From Lyophyllum atratum (lineage: Eukaryota > Basidiomycota > Agaricomycetes > Agaricales > Lyophyllaceae), in assembly GCA_014905825.1 (NCBI GenBank), contig JACGCN010000003.1, forward strand, positions 434,001 to 498,000: a DNA stretch of 64,000 nt, written 5' to 3'. How positions within the stretch are numbered: position 1 is the first letter of the stretch; each line of letters starts with the position of its first letter. The notes beneath the pieces are model-generated. The model had not been told where the DNA came from. It searched no databases and was given only the letters and a program-made list of their open reading frames with translations. Positions 21,601-31,451 of the stretch are shown one piece after another. Position numbers and translations under genes: made by a program.

Positions 21601-24057
21601 GGGTTTACTGTATTTGGACCAAGATTTCTTACACAGGTGGGATGGGCCCACCTGTCTGAAGCCGATGTTGTGGCCTGCCCTTGGCGTCAGTGGACACGAA
21701 AGGAAAGGAAAGGGAGTGCATAAATTTAGGGCATGTGAATCCCTTCGCATATACCAGCAGCTTCTCCTCTCTCAGTAACGGCTGGCCTGGCATGGGCAAC
21801 TTGGTTCAGACATCCGTCGTCTGATGGAGAGGTTGGGGAAGGAGGAGGAGGACTGGAGAGCGGGGCGTGTCCTGAGTTTGGAGATGTAGTTGGCGAAGGA
21901 CCGGGTGGAGGGTCGTACCCTGACAAATCGGGGTTGGGCTGGGAGTTCAAATCTCCGGTACCTGCAATGTAGAAGTCGCGTGCAAAGTTTGACAAGGGTG
22001 ATGAGGGAGACGTTGGGTTTGAGGATGCTCTTCGTGGTGGGAGGAGAGGGAGCCCCAATGAATGCGAATGCGGGGCTGAGGGACCTGCTCCATAGCTTGC
22101 GTATTCTGACTGGGGATGGTGTTGTTACTGCTGCTGTCTGGGATATCCTGACCAACTCGAGCTGGACCCAGTCTGCTGCGGTGACACACCCGGTCTGCTA
22201 TACGTAGGTGCCGGCCCCGTCAACTATGTCGTGATAGTATCCACCAGCAGCTGCTGCAGCGAAGGACGCCCCTGATTGTTGAAAGGTAGCTGAGGCTGCA
22301 TGACGTGTATGGCTGGGACTACCTGGGGTGGGGGCTGCCATTGTATGGGCTGCGGTTGGGCCAGGGGCAGTGGTGGTGCGGGTTGGAATGGGCACTGTGG
22401 GCCTTGTTCACCGTGATGGTCTGGGCTGGGCGTGTAGAAGGGAGGAAGGTCTTCGTCAAGGCCAGTTGGCTCGTCCGAATGAGCATGGTTCACGACTGCA
22501 AAATCATCTGTGCGGGCAGGGGGAGGGGCTCTGGCTTTCAAAGTCCGGTCCGGTCCGGTTTTTGGCCTGTTTTGGCCACAACCGCGACCGGCACTGGTTG
22601 GAAAATTTACGACAGACCTGCAACCGGCCACCGAACCGTGCACGACCGGTTGTTGTCGGTTGCGCGCACTTACAAGACCGGTCGTGACCGACGAAATGGC
22701 CACGAAATCCCTCATACTGATACTGAGATCCCCCAAAATGTAACCTTAACATAATATGTATTACCAAGTAACTAATACATATAACTCTACAAGTAAGATG
22801 AAGACAGTCGCGGGACGTGGGGTCGGGTGACGTGGAGTCGGGGGACACGCGCGTGGTTCGGGGATGTGGTGGCGGCCAGGGTGACATGGCGTTGAGGGAT
22901 GTCGGGCAGTCGGGTGATGTGGCAGGGGTCCGATTGATGTGGCAGGGGTTGGGGGATGTGGCAGAGGTCGGATGACATGCACGGCGGGATTGTGGGCGAG
23001 CACCGGCCAGCCTTGACGACATGATGAGGTGGTGGCACTCGGGGCGGGGGTTGTTGGGTGATGTGGCGGTCGGCATGACTGTGAGCCGTGTCGGGCATTG
23101 TTGGGTGGGGGATGTACGTGGCGGTGGTGTGGGTGAACAGTGGCGGGCTGGGCGACAAGGTGACGTGGCGGTAGTTATGGCTTGTTCACGGGTGCTGATT
23201 GGCTATGTTGGGCTTCGTCGGGTGATGTGGCGTCGACGGGGCGTGCAGGGGAGCGTCGGGGCGTGCAGTAGGGGCGTGCAGGGTGTGCGGTAACTCCTGG
23301 GTGCAGTCTCCAAGTGGTCAGTGATTGATTATGGGGGGTGGTGGGTGCGAAAGCGCACCTCGCGGCTCTCCCCCAGCTGGGGTCTGCCCTGACTACCTCC
23401 CCAGCCATTCCCTAGTGTGATTTCCTCCTAGTGCTGCCACAAAGACGTTGCGAAGCGTCGTCGGGTGGCAGTTGGCGCTGGTGTCGAGTGCGGGGGATGG
23501 ACGCAAAGGTGAGAGTAGTTGGCGTGGTGGTGGCAAGACATCATGCATCAACAGCGAAATGGGTTGTGCGCGTCGGAGATCCCACAACACCTCAGGATGA
23601 TCACGGGTCCCGAAGTCACGTGCTGATCAATTGATGCTATCACTTGAAAATGCCAACTATCCCACGAGCCAGGCCATTTACAAAACCTCGTTCTATAAAT
23701 AGAACTCGGAATCTACGCTCCCAGGTCCGCTTTGCTCTGTCTTCCTCGCCAATCTTCTCAAGAACAGACTTGACTACCGACTCTGAAAGATTCTACAACA
23801 CTATCTTGGACTTATTTGAAGATCCTGACGAAAAGCAAGAAGTGAACGATCTTCTCAACTGGTGGAACAGGCAAGTCCGAGTCACTGTGTCTTGTAATCA
23901 AGTTTCTTCACCAAGCTGAACATTTGTTAGACAGATTTTCCCTGCGTATCTGGCCGTTGAGCGACCATCAGGGAAAGACACTGTTCATGCGAAGATCAAA
24001 GCTAAACGTGCTGCGATGAGGGCACGTAACCTCAACATTGGAGGCGATAACCATTGA
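9659..24057 (+). CDS. DUF6698-like basidiomycete protein, eight exons, two transposon-filled giant introns
   Basis: Exons join in frame as follows: 9659-9741, 9794-about 9938, about 9993-10100, 10160-10353, 10408-10540, 18426-18554, 23725-23870 and 23931-24057 (stop TGA). Recognisable blocks in order are G-R-T-V-H-A-L-C-R-I-H, R-E-Y-L-V-Y-R-Q-L-L-Q-I-V-P-G, A-R-S-D-D-T-K-S-L-K-G-A-I-L-D-W, D-P-W-N-G-L-F-R-S-S-L-L-V-T, T-R-S-G-N-A-R-I-H-G-M-T, Q-V-R-F-A-L-S-S and N-W-W-N-R-Q-I-F-P. They resemble the repeated family of unknown function (DUF6698-like) in mushroom genomes. No catalytic motif is known to me. Four introns are about 52-60 bp and the last uses AG|GCAAGT, a GC-AG intron. The other two are 7,885 bp (10541-18425) and 5,170 bp (18555-23724). 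The 54-bp intron at about 9939 is stop-free and 3n, so it is inferred from family fit. No exon carries a frameshift or stop, so the gene may still be expressible if the long introns splice. Confidence 0.75.
10540..10547. repeat. Left 8-bp target-site duplication
   Basis: GGTATTGT directly abuts the left inverted end of the 7.8-kb element. Its first G is the last base of a host exon and GTATTGT is the start of the host intron. Confidence 0.9.
10558..10760. repeat. Left subterminal ACCGGT-rich repeat zone
   Basis: Dense copies of CCGGT/ACCGG in both orientations, including three back-to-back GGTCC units at the edge. The matching right zone lies at 18220-18355. Clustered short motifs next to inverted ends are the usual binding sites for a transposase. 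The assignment here is by position and composition. Confidence 0.7.
11101..13520 (-). CDS. Transposon-borne companion protein (second ORF), multi-exon
   Basis: Starts M-A-T-R-P-G-I-F-P-L at 13520 and runs to a TAG at 11101-11103 through several short introns. The N-terminal part has M-M-Q-F-L-S-S-A-T-H-E-I-L-L-Q-S-G then a coiled-coil-like L-K-K-M-S-L-E-A-E-L. The central exon (13078-12420) has K-F-W-T-E-K-E-W-N-A-Y-K-K-S-K-K and I-F-E-Y-L-A-T-V-G-M-A-P-K, ending in a basic P-A-K-Q-T-K-K-T-K. A long Ser/Thr/Pro/Ala-rich linker (12299-11400) follows. The last exon (about 11314-11101) contains Y-F-K-T-H-V-R-P-T-K and F-A-A-L-E-K-A-A-H-R-D-A. An intron of about 60 bp (11316-11375) joins these last parts. 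I recognise no family. Position inside the element suggests a DNA-binding or accessory transposition role. Cargo captured from a host is the alternative. Confidence 0.6.
13603..14189 (+). CDS. Transposon-borne small coiled-coil protein, three exons
   Basis: Met at 13603 (M-S-S-D-Y-N-P-S-S-D-G). The exons are joined by introns at about 13781-13843 and 13936-13992, both with good GTGTGT donors and CAG/CAG acceptors. The product is about 155 aa: an acidic Ser/Gly-rich N-terminus, then a heptad-like segment L-K-Q-H-C-S-E-L-A-Q-A-L-E-E-A continuing to L-W-R-E-A-A-A-S-A-A-N, and a basic tail K-R-R-R-V-Q that looks like a nuclear signal. It is convergent with the transposase (22 bp between stops) and divergent from the 11101-13520 gene, sharing an 82-bp gap. 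Function unknown. Confidence 0.6.
14211..17552 (-). CDS. TNP2/CACTA-like (Plavaka-type) transposase
   Basis: The first exon from Met 17552 holds a Cys-rich N-terminal motif, W-H-C-N-C-Q-R-Y-C-G-G, followed by V-S-K-T-T-F-Y-A-H-R, the usual start of fungal TNP2-like transposases. Introns at about 17134-17185 and 17042-17087 link it to an acidic linker and the main exon. That exon has M-C-P-N-S-C-M-A-Y-T-G and A-C-P-Y-C-H-V-T-R-Y-D (paired zinc Cys), L-F-S-M-D-G-A-Q-L-Y-Q (first catalytic Asp), L-G-G-A-D-G-P-G (second Asp) with G-H-H-G-A-Y-P-C-R-L-Y-C, and a C-terminal helical block with E-R-V-I-G-D-L-G-G-E-I. A 57-bp GTAAGG...TTTAAG segment (about 14564-14620) is in frame and stop-free but reads like an intron. 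Predicted length is about 1,050 aa. No frameshift or stop breaks the frame, so the enzyme looks intact. Confidence 0.85.
18045..18064. repeat. 20-bp perfect palindrome inside the element
   Basis: ACGTGATCACGTGATCACGT equals its own reverse complement and is built from overlapping TGATCA and CACGTG units. It lies about 300 bp inside the right end, upstream of the transposase start. It could be a protein-binding site or a cruciform-prone spacer; no function is proven. Confidence 0.85.
18220..18355. repeat. Right subterminal ACCGGT-rich repeat zone
   Basis: Repeated ACCGGT, CCGGTT and GTCCGGT motifs in both orientations just inside the right inverted end, mirroring 10558-10760. Likely transposase-binding clusters. 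Confidence 0.7.
18369..18376. repeat. Right 8-bp target-site duplication
   Basis: GGTATTGT, identical to 10540-10547. Here it continues into the rest of the ancestral 56-bp host intron (18370-18425, ending TACAG). Confidence 0.9.
20502..20585. repeat. 42-bp tandem duplication
   Basis: Two head-to-tail copies starting GTAGTCCATTGCCCTCTTA at 20502 and 20544, differing at one base (ACGC versus ATGC). Confidence 0.9.
22541..22690. repeat. Truncated transposon end related to the 7.8-kb element
   Basis: The 23 bases at 22541-22563 are identical to 10558-10580 of the complete element (AAGTCCGGTCC... through a T run), followed by further ACCGGT/CCGGC motifs to about 22690. The outer TAGTGTTCTG is missing, so this is a solo or truncated end of a relative. 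Confidence 0.65.
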
Positions 24058-24354
24058 TGCAGAATTCTGGCTTTCTGCTACCAAGGAAATTGTTGGACTT
24101 ATCAGTACTACTGTAATCTCAATATTATCGAACGTTGTTGGTTCAAAGAATCCTCCCACAAGGAGCAACATAGTTACGAGAGTAGTGAAAGATCTAAACA
24201 ATGGCGAACCCACAGACTTTGAATGGAATGCCACATGAGACGCGGTTTGAAGTGCTACGAAGTACAAAATGTATGTAAGAGTTGTGCTATTTGGTGGTCA
24301 AAGAAAGTGTGGCATGGTGGGATATATTGGTTCCTGTCGCAGGAATGCCGAGGT
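24058..24354. other. 3' flank of the DUF6698-like gene
   Basis: Plus-strand short open frames with no recognised domain. The segment leads into the 260-bp tandem duplication. Confidence 0.4.
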
Positions 24355-24874
24355 TGGAAGGATATCACCTCCCTCAAGAGACGCCAAGGTTACGAAGTTG
24401 TCTCGCCGCTCAAGGCTCAAAATAGTTGGGGAACATTTGAAGGCATGGAAAGGGTGCCACAGCTGCTACGGTGGGCAGTCAGTTAAGGCACATCATCACT
24501 GAAGACACTAAGCATCACAAAAAATGTAACGGTATTGGGAGAATGCGCACTCACTCGAGGATTAAACTGCTTGGAGTGTTTTGCGGGTGTAGAACGGGTG
24601 CTGAGGTTGCAGTGTGGAAGGATATCACCTCCCTCAAGAGACGCCAAGGTTACGAAGTTGTCTCGCCGCTCAAGGCTCAAAATAGTTGGGGAACATTTGA
24701 AGGCATGGAAAGGGTGCCACAGCTGCTACGGTGGGCAGTCAGTTAAGGCACATCATCACTGAAGACACTAAGCATCACAAAAAATGTAACGGTATTGGGA
24801 GAATGCGCACTCACTCGAGGATTAAACTGCTTGGAGTGTTTTGCGGGTGTAGAACGGGTGCTGAGGTTGCAGTG
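24355..24874. repeat. Perfect 260-bp tandem duplication, two copies
   Basis: The unit beginning TGGAAGGATATCACCTCCC at 24355 repeats at 24615 with no difference that I can see over 260 bases. Partial, diverged versions of the same motifs continue to about 25030. Exact identity implies a recent event or an assembly artefact. Confidence 0.85.
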
Positions 24875-27437
24875 GTGGGCGGTCAGCTGACAAGGCGAAT
24901 CATGACTGGAGAAGCTGAGCGCTACAAAACCTGCGCGGGATTGAGGAAAGGAGAAGTCACTTCAGGAGTAACATGGTTGAGGCGTTTGGAGGTACAGAAT
25001 CGGCTGCCGCAGTTGAAGTGATGGGAAGTTGGTGAAGACACAGCCTGATTCCAGAGGCGGGACAATACCAAATCCACAGCGGGGTTGGCGGTGTGGGTGT
25101 CCATCCCACATGTAGGGGGTTTTCGATAGTTCATTGGCGCTCAAGACTCATTTCTGTTGATAGAATTGAGAGTAAGACAAGGTGTGTCAAGGTGGAGACA
25201 AGGGGTAACCACTTAAAGAGCGGCGTGATTGGCATTGTCGTGGTACAGGTCGAAGGCATAGCTACGGGGCGCGTGAAATGCTTCACAATCGCTTTAACTC
25301 AGACGAGCATCAGCAGTGTACAATGTGAGCCGGCTCTTATAGTGCGATACAATGTTGTCTGAAGGGAATTGGTTTGCAAGATTTGGAACCTCGATGAACC
25401 CTGCGAAACGATACGCCAACGAAAGACCCCTGTGGTTGGTTGAGATGAACGGGAATGTTATCTTTGTAGAATTTGTGAAGAGACACAGGCTGGCTGATCT
25501 GTCCAATGCGACAGGGATCTACTATTTCAGAAACTATGCCGGTATTTATATGAATGTATAATGTGATGTGTAAGAGTTGCACCTATTTTTGCCAATTTGG
25601 TTATTTTATAGCATTATAAGGAGGTGTCAGAGGACCCTCAGTTTCGTGATGAAGGGAGTATTAGTAAAAGTCTTGGCGAGGCTTGGCCAAGGCAACGAGC
25701 AATCAACAGGTCAAAATAACGCGCGTTCCGCTTCGAGAATTTAGGACACTTCTCGAGACGGCTGCGGCCGCCCCGAATCAAGATACATCATGCATCATGC
25801 AACGCTTCTCAGACGGCTCTAGTGTCTTCCTGGGTCAAAATATACAACAGACGAGCCGTCACAACGCATGCGGTACGATCGCGAACTTGTTCTAACTGTG
25901 AGCGCAAGTCAAAATCAAGTCAGAATCAATTGCCATTTGGGCCTTGACACTTAGGCTGAGTACGCCTTATCGGATCTTGCAGCGGGGATGATTAGCCGCT
26001 CCTCAATCTAATCGGCGATGCGTACTTGTGGTGCAAGGAAGGAGCCGAATGCTTCCTGGAACTCTTCTCCTTTTCTCGTTACCAACCGCTACCTTCCTGC
26101 AGACCGACTAGCCTTTGGAAAGAGAATAGACGTCGCCGCACACCCTGCCATGCTGATTTCATTCGCGCGTAAATTGGACAAGATCCTTCTGAGGACCATG
26201 AGATTCCAAGGGAAAAAGCCTGAGGAAAGGGAGAATTGCCGGTATGGAATCCAGCCGATGTTTCGTCGGGTGGCGTGTATTAAGAAGAGGAGATCAGGCG
26301 ACGTATTGTCACAGATGCATTGATACGTCCTCAAACAAGACCCTCCTCCTGATCTTGGCACTTCAAAACCTGCCTTGACCCGTGGCGCTGACGTCCACGA
26401 GATGGTGCGTCGTCGAGTGGCGCAGTCAATCTTCTTAGCTATTCCACCCCTCTAGGACATCGAAGGGATACACTGGCAAAGACTCTGAATGGTATGAGTG
26501 CTAGAATGCTGGAAAACGAGGGCTGGCTGGGTCGGACGTTTCGCGGAGGAGCTGGGACATAGCGCTTAGTATCTTTCGTCGCAGGATGATCTATATTTCG
26601 CAGACTGCCTATCCGGAGGTCACCGCAGTATGACCACCACAGGCGAGCGACATACATATATCCAACCGCTTCGGTCAGAGAAAGATTTTGCGTTAGTGTT
26701 TAGGCCAACAAACCATCGGACTTACGTACTGAGTGATTGCAGGGGCCATTATCCATAGCCCGAGAAATGCCATTCATTGAAGATATACGAAATGTACGCC
26801 CAAAGAGGTATTCCCTAACGAGAGAAAGCTCAGTACGCGCGCTACTCACAACGTATTTCGGACCTCCGACGTCCGTCAACAGTGGTGGTACCCAGGATCC
26901 GTTTTGTCAACTTGCGTGCAGGTATGCCGGCTTCCATTCAGGCAGCTTTTATCGGCTCAAATCGGCCCTGCGTGCGTGCAAAATATGGGGGCGGGAGCGA
27001 GTCTGAAGTTTGAACATGGTCGTCGCATGGTCGACAAAGAGGTATTATACATATTTGGCTGAGGACCGAACGCCAAACATATTACAGGTTCATGACCGAA
27101 AGAAGATGATCTCGATTCTCTAGCCTCTACCACCACCACCAGACCTATACCCCCACTCTGCCCTCTACTCGGCCAAAAGACTCTGTCGCAGGACTTAGGG
27201 CTAGAGAGTGGTAAGAAGTATGGAGATACCCAGAAGCATGGCCTCCAGTGGGTTTTCCAAATCAGAAATCGTCGAAATCGGTCGTTAACATGGGCGCGTG
27301 CAGCGAGCAGTGCTCCTCCGTCAACGGTGAGCTTCCCGGTGTCGGAGGCATCGCCCAAAAATAGCCAACCAGTGCCACATCTACGTCCCCCACATCTACC
27401 GTTCCGACGAATATCATTGCCGACACTGCCGAACAAG
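24875..27437. other. Intergenic, low gene content
   Basis: Only short open frames (for example 25352-25561 and 25683-25895, plus), without known motifs or convincing splice partners. Sequence near 27280-27437 stays open in the frame of the following RhoGEF gene and may hold part of its first exon. Confidence 0.4.
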
Positions 27438-30416
27438 ATGCATAGGGAATCCATGATCAGCGTAGCTTCATTCGATTCCTTGCCCGAGGAAGGAGAGCCA
27501 CCGGGTCCTTCCCTTCCTGCCGTACTTAGACACGTACATCCAAGGAAGAGTGGGAACGGTCGACCGATGTCGACAGAATCGCCCAGGAGGAGAAGGAGGC
27601 GGGATGTTCCCATGAGACCAGCAGACGACGCTATGGAAACAAAACGAGGGAAGGTCATCGGAGAGTTTTTCGAGACAGAGAGGGCTTATTTGGACGGCCT
27701 TGAGCTAATTTATTCGGTGCGTTTCCCAATTGATCACGTCCTGATAGCCTGCCAACAAGCAGCTTACTTCACAGCACTTTCTTACTCCTATCATTGCCTC
27801 GCTGGATACCCCAAACCCTCTGTTAGACCGCTCGTCGCTCACCTCTGTTTTCTCTAATTTTATTGATATTTGGAATCTGCATCGCTCTTTCTTCTCTTCA
27901 CTCTCCACGTTGCTCTCCAAAGCTGATATACCCTCATCCGCATCAACGAGTAGCGATCATCGTGAATCGCCTCCACCGTTATCTCCAATTCTCCTCTCGC
28001 ACTTCCCATACCTTTCCCTATATAACCCCTTCGTCACTTCCTTTCCCTCGACCATCTCAGCCTTGGCCGATCTCATTACACCTCCGTCCGCTACTCATGC
28101 CAATCCACAGTATAGCCCGACCTTTGCAGCCTTCCTCTCTACTCAAGAACAAGATCCTCGCTGCGGCAAACTCAAGCTACGGGATTGGTTGCTCACCATC
28201 GTACAACGATGTCCACGATATCTACTCCTTCTGAAGGATCTCATCAGTTGTACCGATCCTGAAGACCCAGAACGTGGGCAACTCACGGCAGTGCACACCC
28301 TCGTCTCGAAAAGTCTGTCTTTATATCATTTGAGTAGTATGTGCAGCGCTGACATTATACACAGTCACGCTTTCACTTAACACCTCCCTTCACACGCATA
28401 CGCAAACCCTTGCGCTCCTCTCCCTACAACGCTCCACGCCAAATCTTCCATTTCAGCTCATCGTCCCAGGCCGTACGCTTCTGAAACGGGGACCCCTGCT
28501 CCAGATCGAGCGCAGCTCCTCACCCCGGGAGCGCGAGTTCCTGCTCTTCTCTGACTGCCTCATTTGGCTTGCTGGCGAAGAGGCCGAGAGCGTGTGGAAG
28601 GGCGATTGGGGTATTAGTAGGTCTGGCTGGGGCGGCGGCTATATGGGGAGCGGCGGAACACCGTTGGAATCACCCATGTCCGCTGCATCAAGCCCTTCAG
28701 GCAGACCCCAGATGTTAAGGAGTCGTAGTAAGAGCGAGGCTGAGCTGTCGCAGCTGATAGTTCATAGCCCTGGAGTGGAGGTGGATAAGGAGTCGCCATC
28801 GCCGTCGACACCGTCGACGCCGTCAAAACATCTGGGCAAAAACGCAGCAAGAAAATCGTACCACCCCCCTGCGAACTTTAAGAGGAACCCGAGTAGCGGC
28901 GGGGACGAGCGATGGGTGTACAAGGGTCGCGCCGAGCTGGTCGACCTTGAGGTTGTTGTGAGCCCGCCGAGAGAGCAGGGCGAAGAACGCCGGTTCGAGA
29001 TTTTAAGTCCCGAAGGCAGTTTTGTGCTCTACTCAGGTCAGCCTCGTACTTCCATCCGGATAACCGTAACTCATGAAGGCCTCCAGATACGGAAGAGGAG
29101 CGAGATGAATGGTGCAATGCCGTTCGACAAGCCAAGGCTCAGTTACTTGTCTCCCTCAACGTCACGCATCCTAACTCAACCCTCACTTCATCTTCGTCCA
29201 CAAACCACATCCGGCGATCTCTACAGGCCCTTCCCTTCCCGCCCTCTGACGACCGCATTGCGACTGTCCGTGAGACCCGGAACGATGGGAAGCTGAAGGG
29301 GAAGGGGAAGAAGAGTGCTGAGCTGGTAGAACGAAGGCGCAAGGTTGAACACTGGGTCCCGGCAATATGGATTCCAGACGAGAAGACTGGAGGGTGTATG
29401 AGATGCGGCAGGAGCTTCGGCTGGAGGAGGAGAAGGCACCATTGTAGGCTCTGCGGGCGATGTGTGTGCGCTTCGTGTTCAGGTCGGGTGAGTTATATGT
29501 CTTTTAATCTCTTTGGGTGTCCGCTGATCCTTGGTAGACCTTTTTCATTGCAGATCCGAACTCAAAGGATGACTCGAGCAAACCCGCGCGAGCCTGCGAC
29601 GCCTGTTACGAGACTGTCTTCCCATTACTAGATCCTCTCCCCGATGCGGGCAGAAGTGGGACAGCGACGATCCGCAAGGCGGATATCGACACTTTCGCGT
29701 CTCTGAACAACCTGCCATCCTGGCTCTCCATGCCCTCCCTGCCCGTAAGTATCAGCACGACGCCCCAAGCCCTCATGGCGATCCAGCGGGAGCCCTCATT
29801 GCCTAACGCACCACTTCATGACCTGCCCGAGTTCTCGCATAGTGAGAGAGGCAGCCGCGTCAAGGTCATCAAGGCAACCCAGAATACCCGGCCGAAGAGC
29901 TATCATCAGCTGCTGGAGGACTTTGAGCAGAATGAGCATGGGCGGTTCGATGTGCTCGATGTGCCCGAGGAGGAGGATGATGGCGGGGAAGAGGAGGACG
30001 GCGACGAGGGGGTACATGGAGTGATCCGCGAAACATCGCAGTCGTCGACCAACGGGCTGACGTCGTCACCAAGGAGGGAGAATACGGCGCGGAGGAATCA
30101 GAGGTTCTCGCTGCCGGCGGTCGCGCTGCAGACGACGAGCGTGACTGCGCACACAAGCACGGTATATGAGCATACCGGTAGGGAGGGCCGGGTCGCTAGC
30201 GGCAGTGGGAGTCCGGTCAAAGTGAACAAGAGGTTCTCGCTTGTGCTGGGAGGCAGCCGGAATCATGGAAGCAGTGGGATGAGGACCCAGAGTGAGGCGG
30301 TGTCTAGATCTGGAAAGATGGATGGTGGGCCTAGATCTCCGGCTGCGAAGGTGGAGCTGGGACAGGGGGTTGCTGCGGGCAAGTTGAATGAGCTGTTGGG
30401 TAGGAGGACGGAGTGA
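27438..30416 (+). CDS. Rho-family guanine nucleotide exchange factor, DH-PH-FYVE
   Basis: Five exons join in frame through introns 27717-27774, 28313-28364, 29037-29086 and 29488-29537. The DH domain starts at V-I-G-E-F-F-E-T-E-R-A-Y-L-D-G-L and includes C-G-K-L-K-L-R-D-W-L and I-V-Q-R-C-P-R-Y-L-L-L-L-K-D-L. A PH-like region follows (G-P-L-L-Q-I-E-R, F-L-L-F-S-D-C-L-I-W-L) with its terminal helix D-E-W-C-N-A-V-R-Q-A. It has a long Gly/Ser insertion in the middle. Then comes a FYVE finger: W-I-P-D (WxxD), C-M-R-C-G, R-R-H-H-C-R-L-C-G, C-A-S-C-S and C-D-A-C. The tail is Ser/Arg-rich with an acidic run. The layout is that of FGD-type GEFs, which activate Cdc42/Rho at phosphatidylinositol-3-phosphate membranes. 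Start uncertain: Met 27438 is the first good in-frame Met, but the frame is open upstream and an earlier exon is possible. Confidence 0.85.
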
Positions 30417-31451
30417 TCGTTTGTTTCTTTTGGCTTCTGGGTAATGCGTCGGACTTCCCAATTTCCACCTTGATCACTTGGCTCAAGCTAGCCTGTCCTA
30501 AGAGTTGAAGCGATGGGCACGTCTACTGAATGGGAGCAAAATGGGAGGAGTTACCTCTTAAGTTTTGACCAAGTCTCTGACTAGCGGTCATGCGAACTTT
30601 TTGAAGGCTGTTCAAGTTGGCCGTACGCCTCGATAGTTCCCGCTTTCGACATCATAACTATTGACTATGCTCTATCATGATATGACCAGGCAGTGGAACA
30701 GTCACTGAAGGTCACTTAGGCCGCAGTGATCTTGTCACCGCTTCCACCAAGCTTCCACATTCTCAATCTATTTATACGAAATACATTGCCTGACCCATTT
30801 TTTTGGTCTGGGCAGCCAGCGCTCCTTTAGTATGTGTCGATTTGGACTTGCGAGGGCACCGTGCTGTGGGAGATGGGGTCGTTCTCGAGGAAAGCGGTAT
30901 ATTCTGTGTTTGTTTACATGGATTTACTTTAGACAAGTCCTTGACCGTAAACCACGACAATCGCGAAAGATATCTCCTTCTCTGGCCCGGGGGATCGTAT
31001 TCCAACACCTGTTTCTGTCCTTCCTACTGACCAGCAGCACTCAGGCAGGCAGGCTGTGCGCGGAAGCATGTCAATCGTGCGCAAGCACGCGTGTTCTTCA
31101 TCTAGCAATGTCGTCTGGCATAATCCTGAACAGCCGCTCTATATAACTCGATTCAGACTTGCAAGGCCATCCTGCTTGTGTCACCATTCCCACTGACCAC
31201 CAGCACTCGGCCAGGTAGGCTGTGCGCGGACGCATGTTAATCGTGGCAAGCACACGTGTTGTTCATCTAGCAATGTCGTCTCGGCATAATCCTGAACAGC
31301 CGCCCTACATAATGTTGTTGAGATGGAAAGCGGCTCAGAGTGCATCTTCCACCCGTATTTCGCGTTTCCGAGTCGAACTTCTCTGGAGATACCCTTATCA
31401 TTCGGTTTTGTATCCAGTCTCTAGACTCTTGCCCACCCCTCCTCCGCTAGC
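30417..31451. other. Intergenic, promoter side of the NACHT gene
   Basis: No gene supported. The part nearest the NACHT gene holds a diverged tandem duplication, listed separately. A pyrimidine-rich stretch (31430-31450) precedes the start codon. Confidence 0.45.
31026..31313. repeat. Diverged tandem duplication, period 166 bp
   Basis: Two copies (31026-about 31145 and 31192-31313) share ACTGACCA(G/C)CAGCACTC, GGCTGTGCGCGGA, TTCATCTAGCAATGTCGTCT and ATAATCCTGAACAGCCGC, with scattered differences. They end about 140 bp before the NACHT start codon, so promoter elements may be duplicated. Confidence 0.8.

Larger units (their letters stand above)
18555..23724. mobile_element. 5.2-kb expanded host intron filled with degenerate transposon sequence
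   Basis: The host exon ends CAG|GTACGT at 18554/18555 and resumes after CTCCCAG at 23724, so the whole span can be one intron. A 9-bp direct repeat ACGTGCTGA occurs at 18557-18565 and 23618-23626 and could be the target duplication of an insertion at 18566-23617, leaving an ancestral intron of about 100 bp. I find no convincing inverted ends. Contents include a 42-bp tandem repeat, Pro-rich minus-strand open frames (about 21070-22480) that may be a captured gene fragment, a transposon-end-like segment at 22541 and GT-rich minisatellite-like sequence (22890-23300). No transposase frame is evident. Confidence 0.5.
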
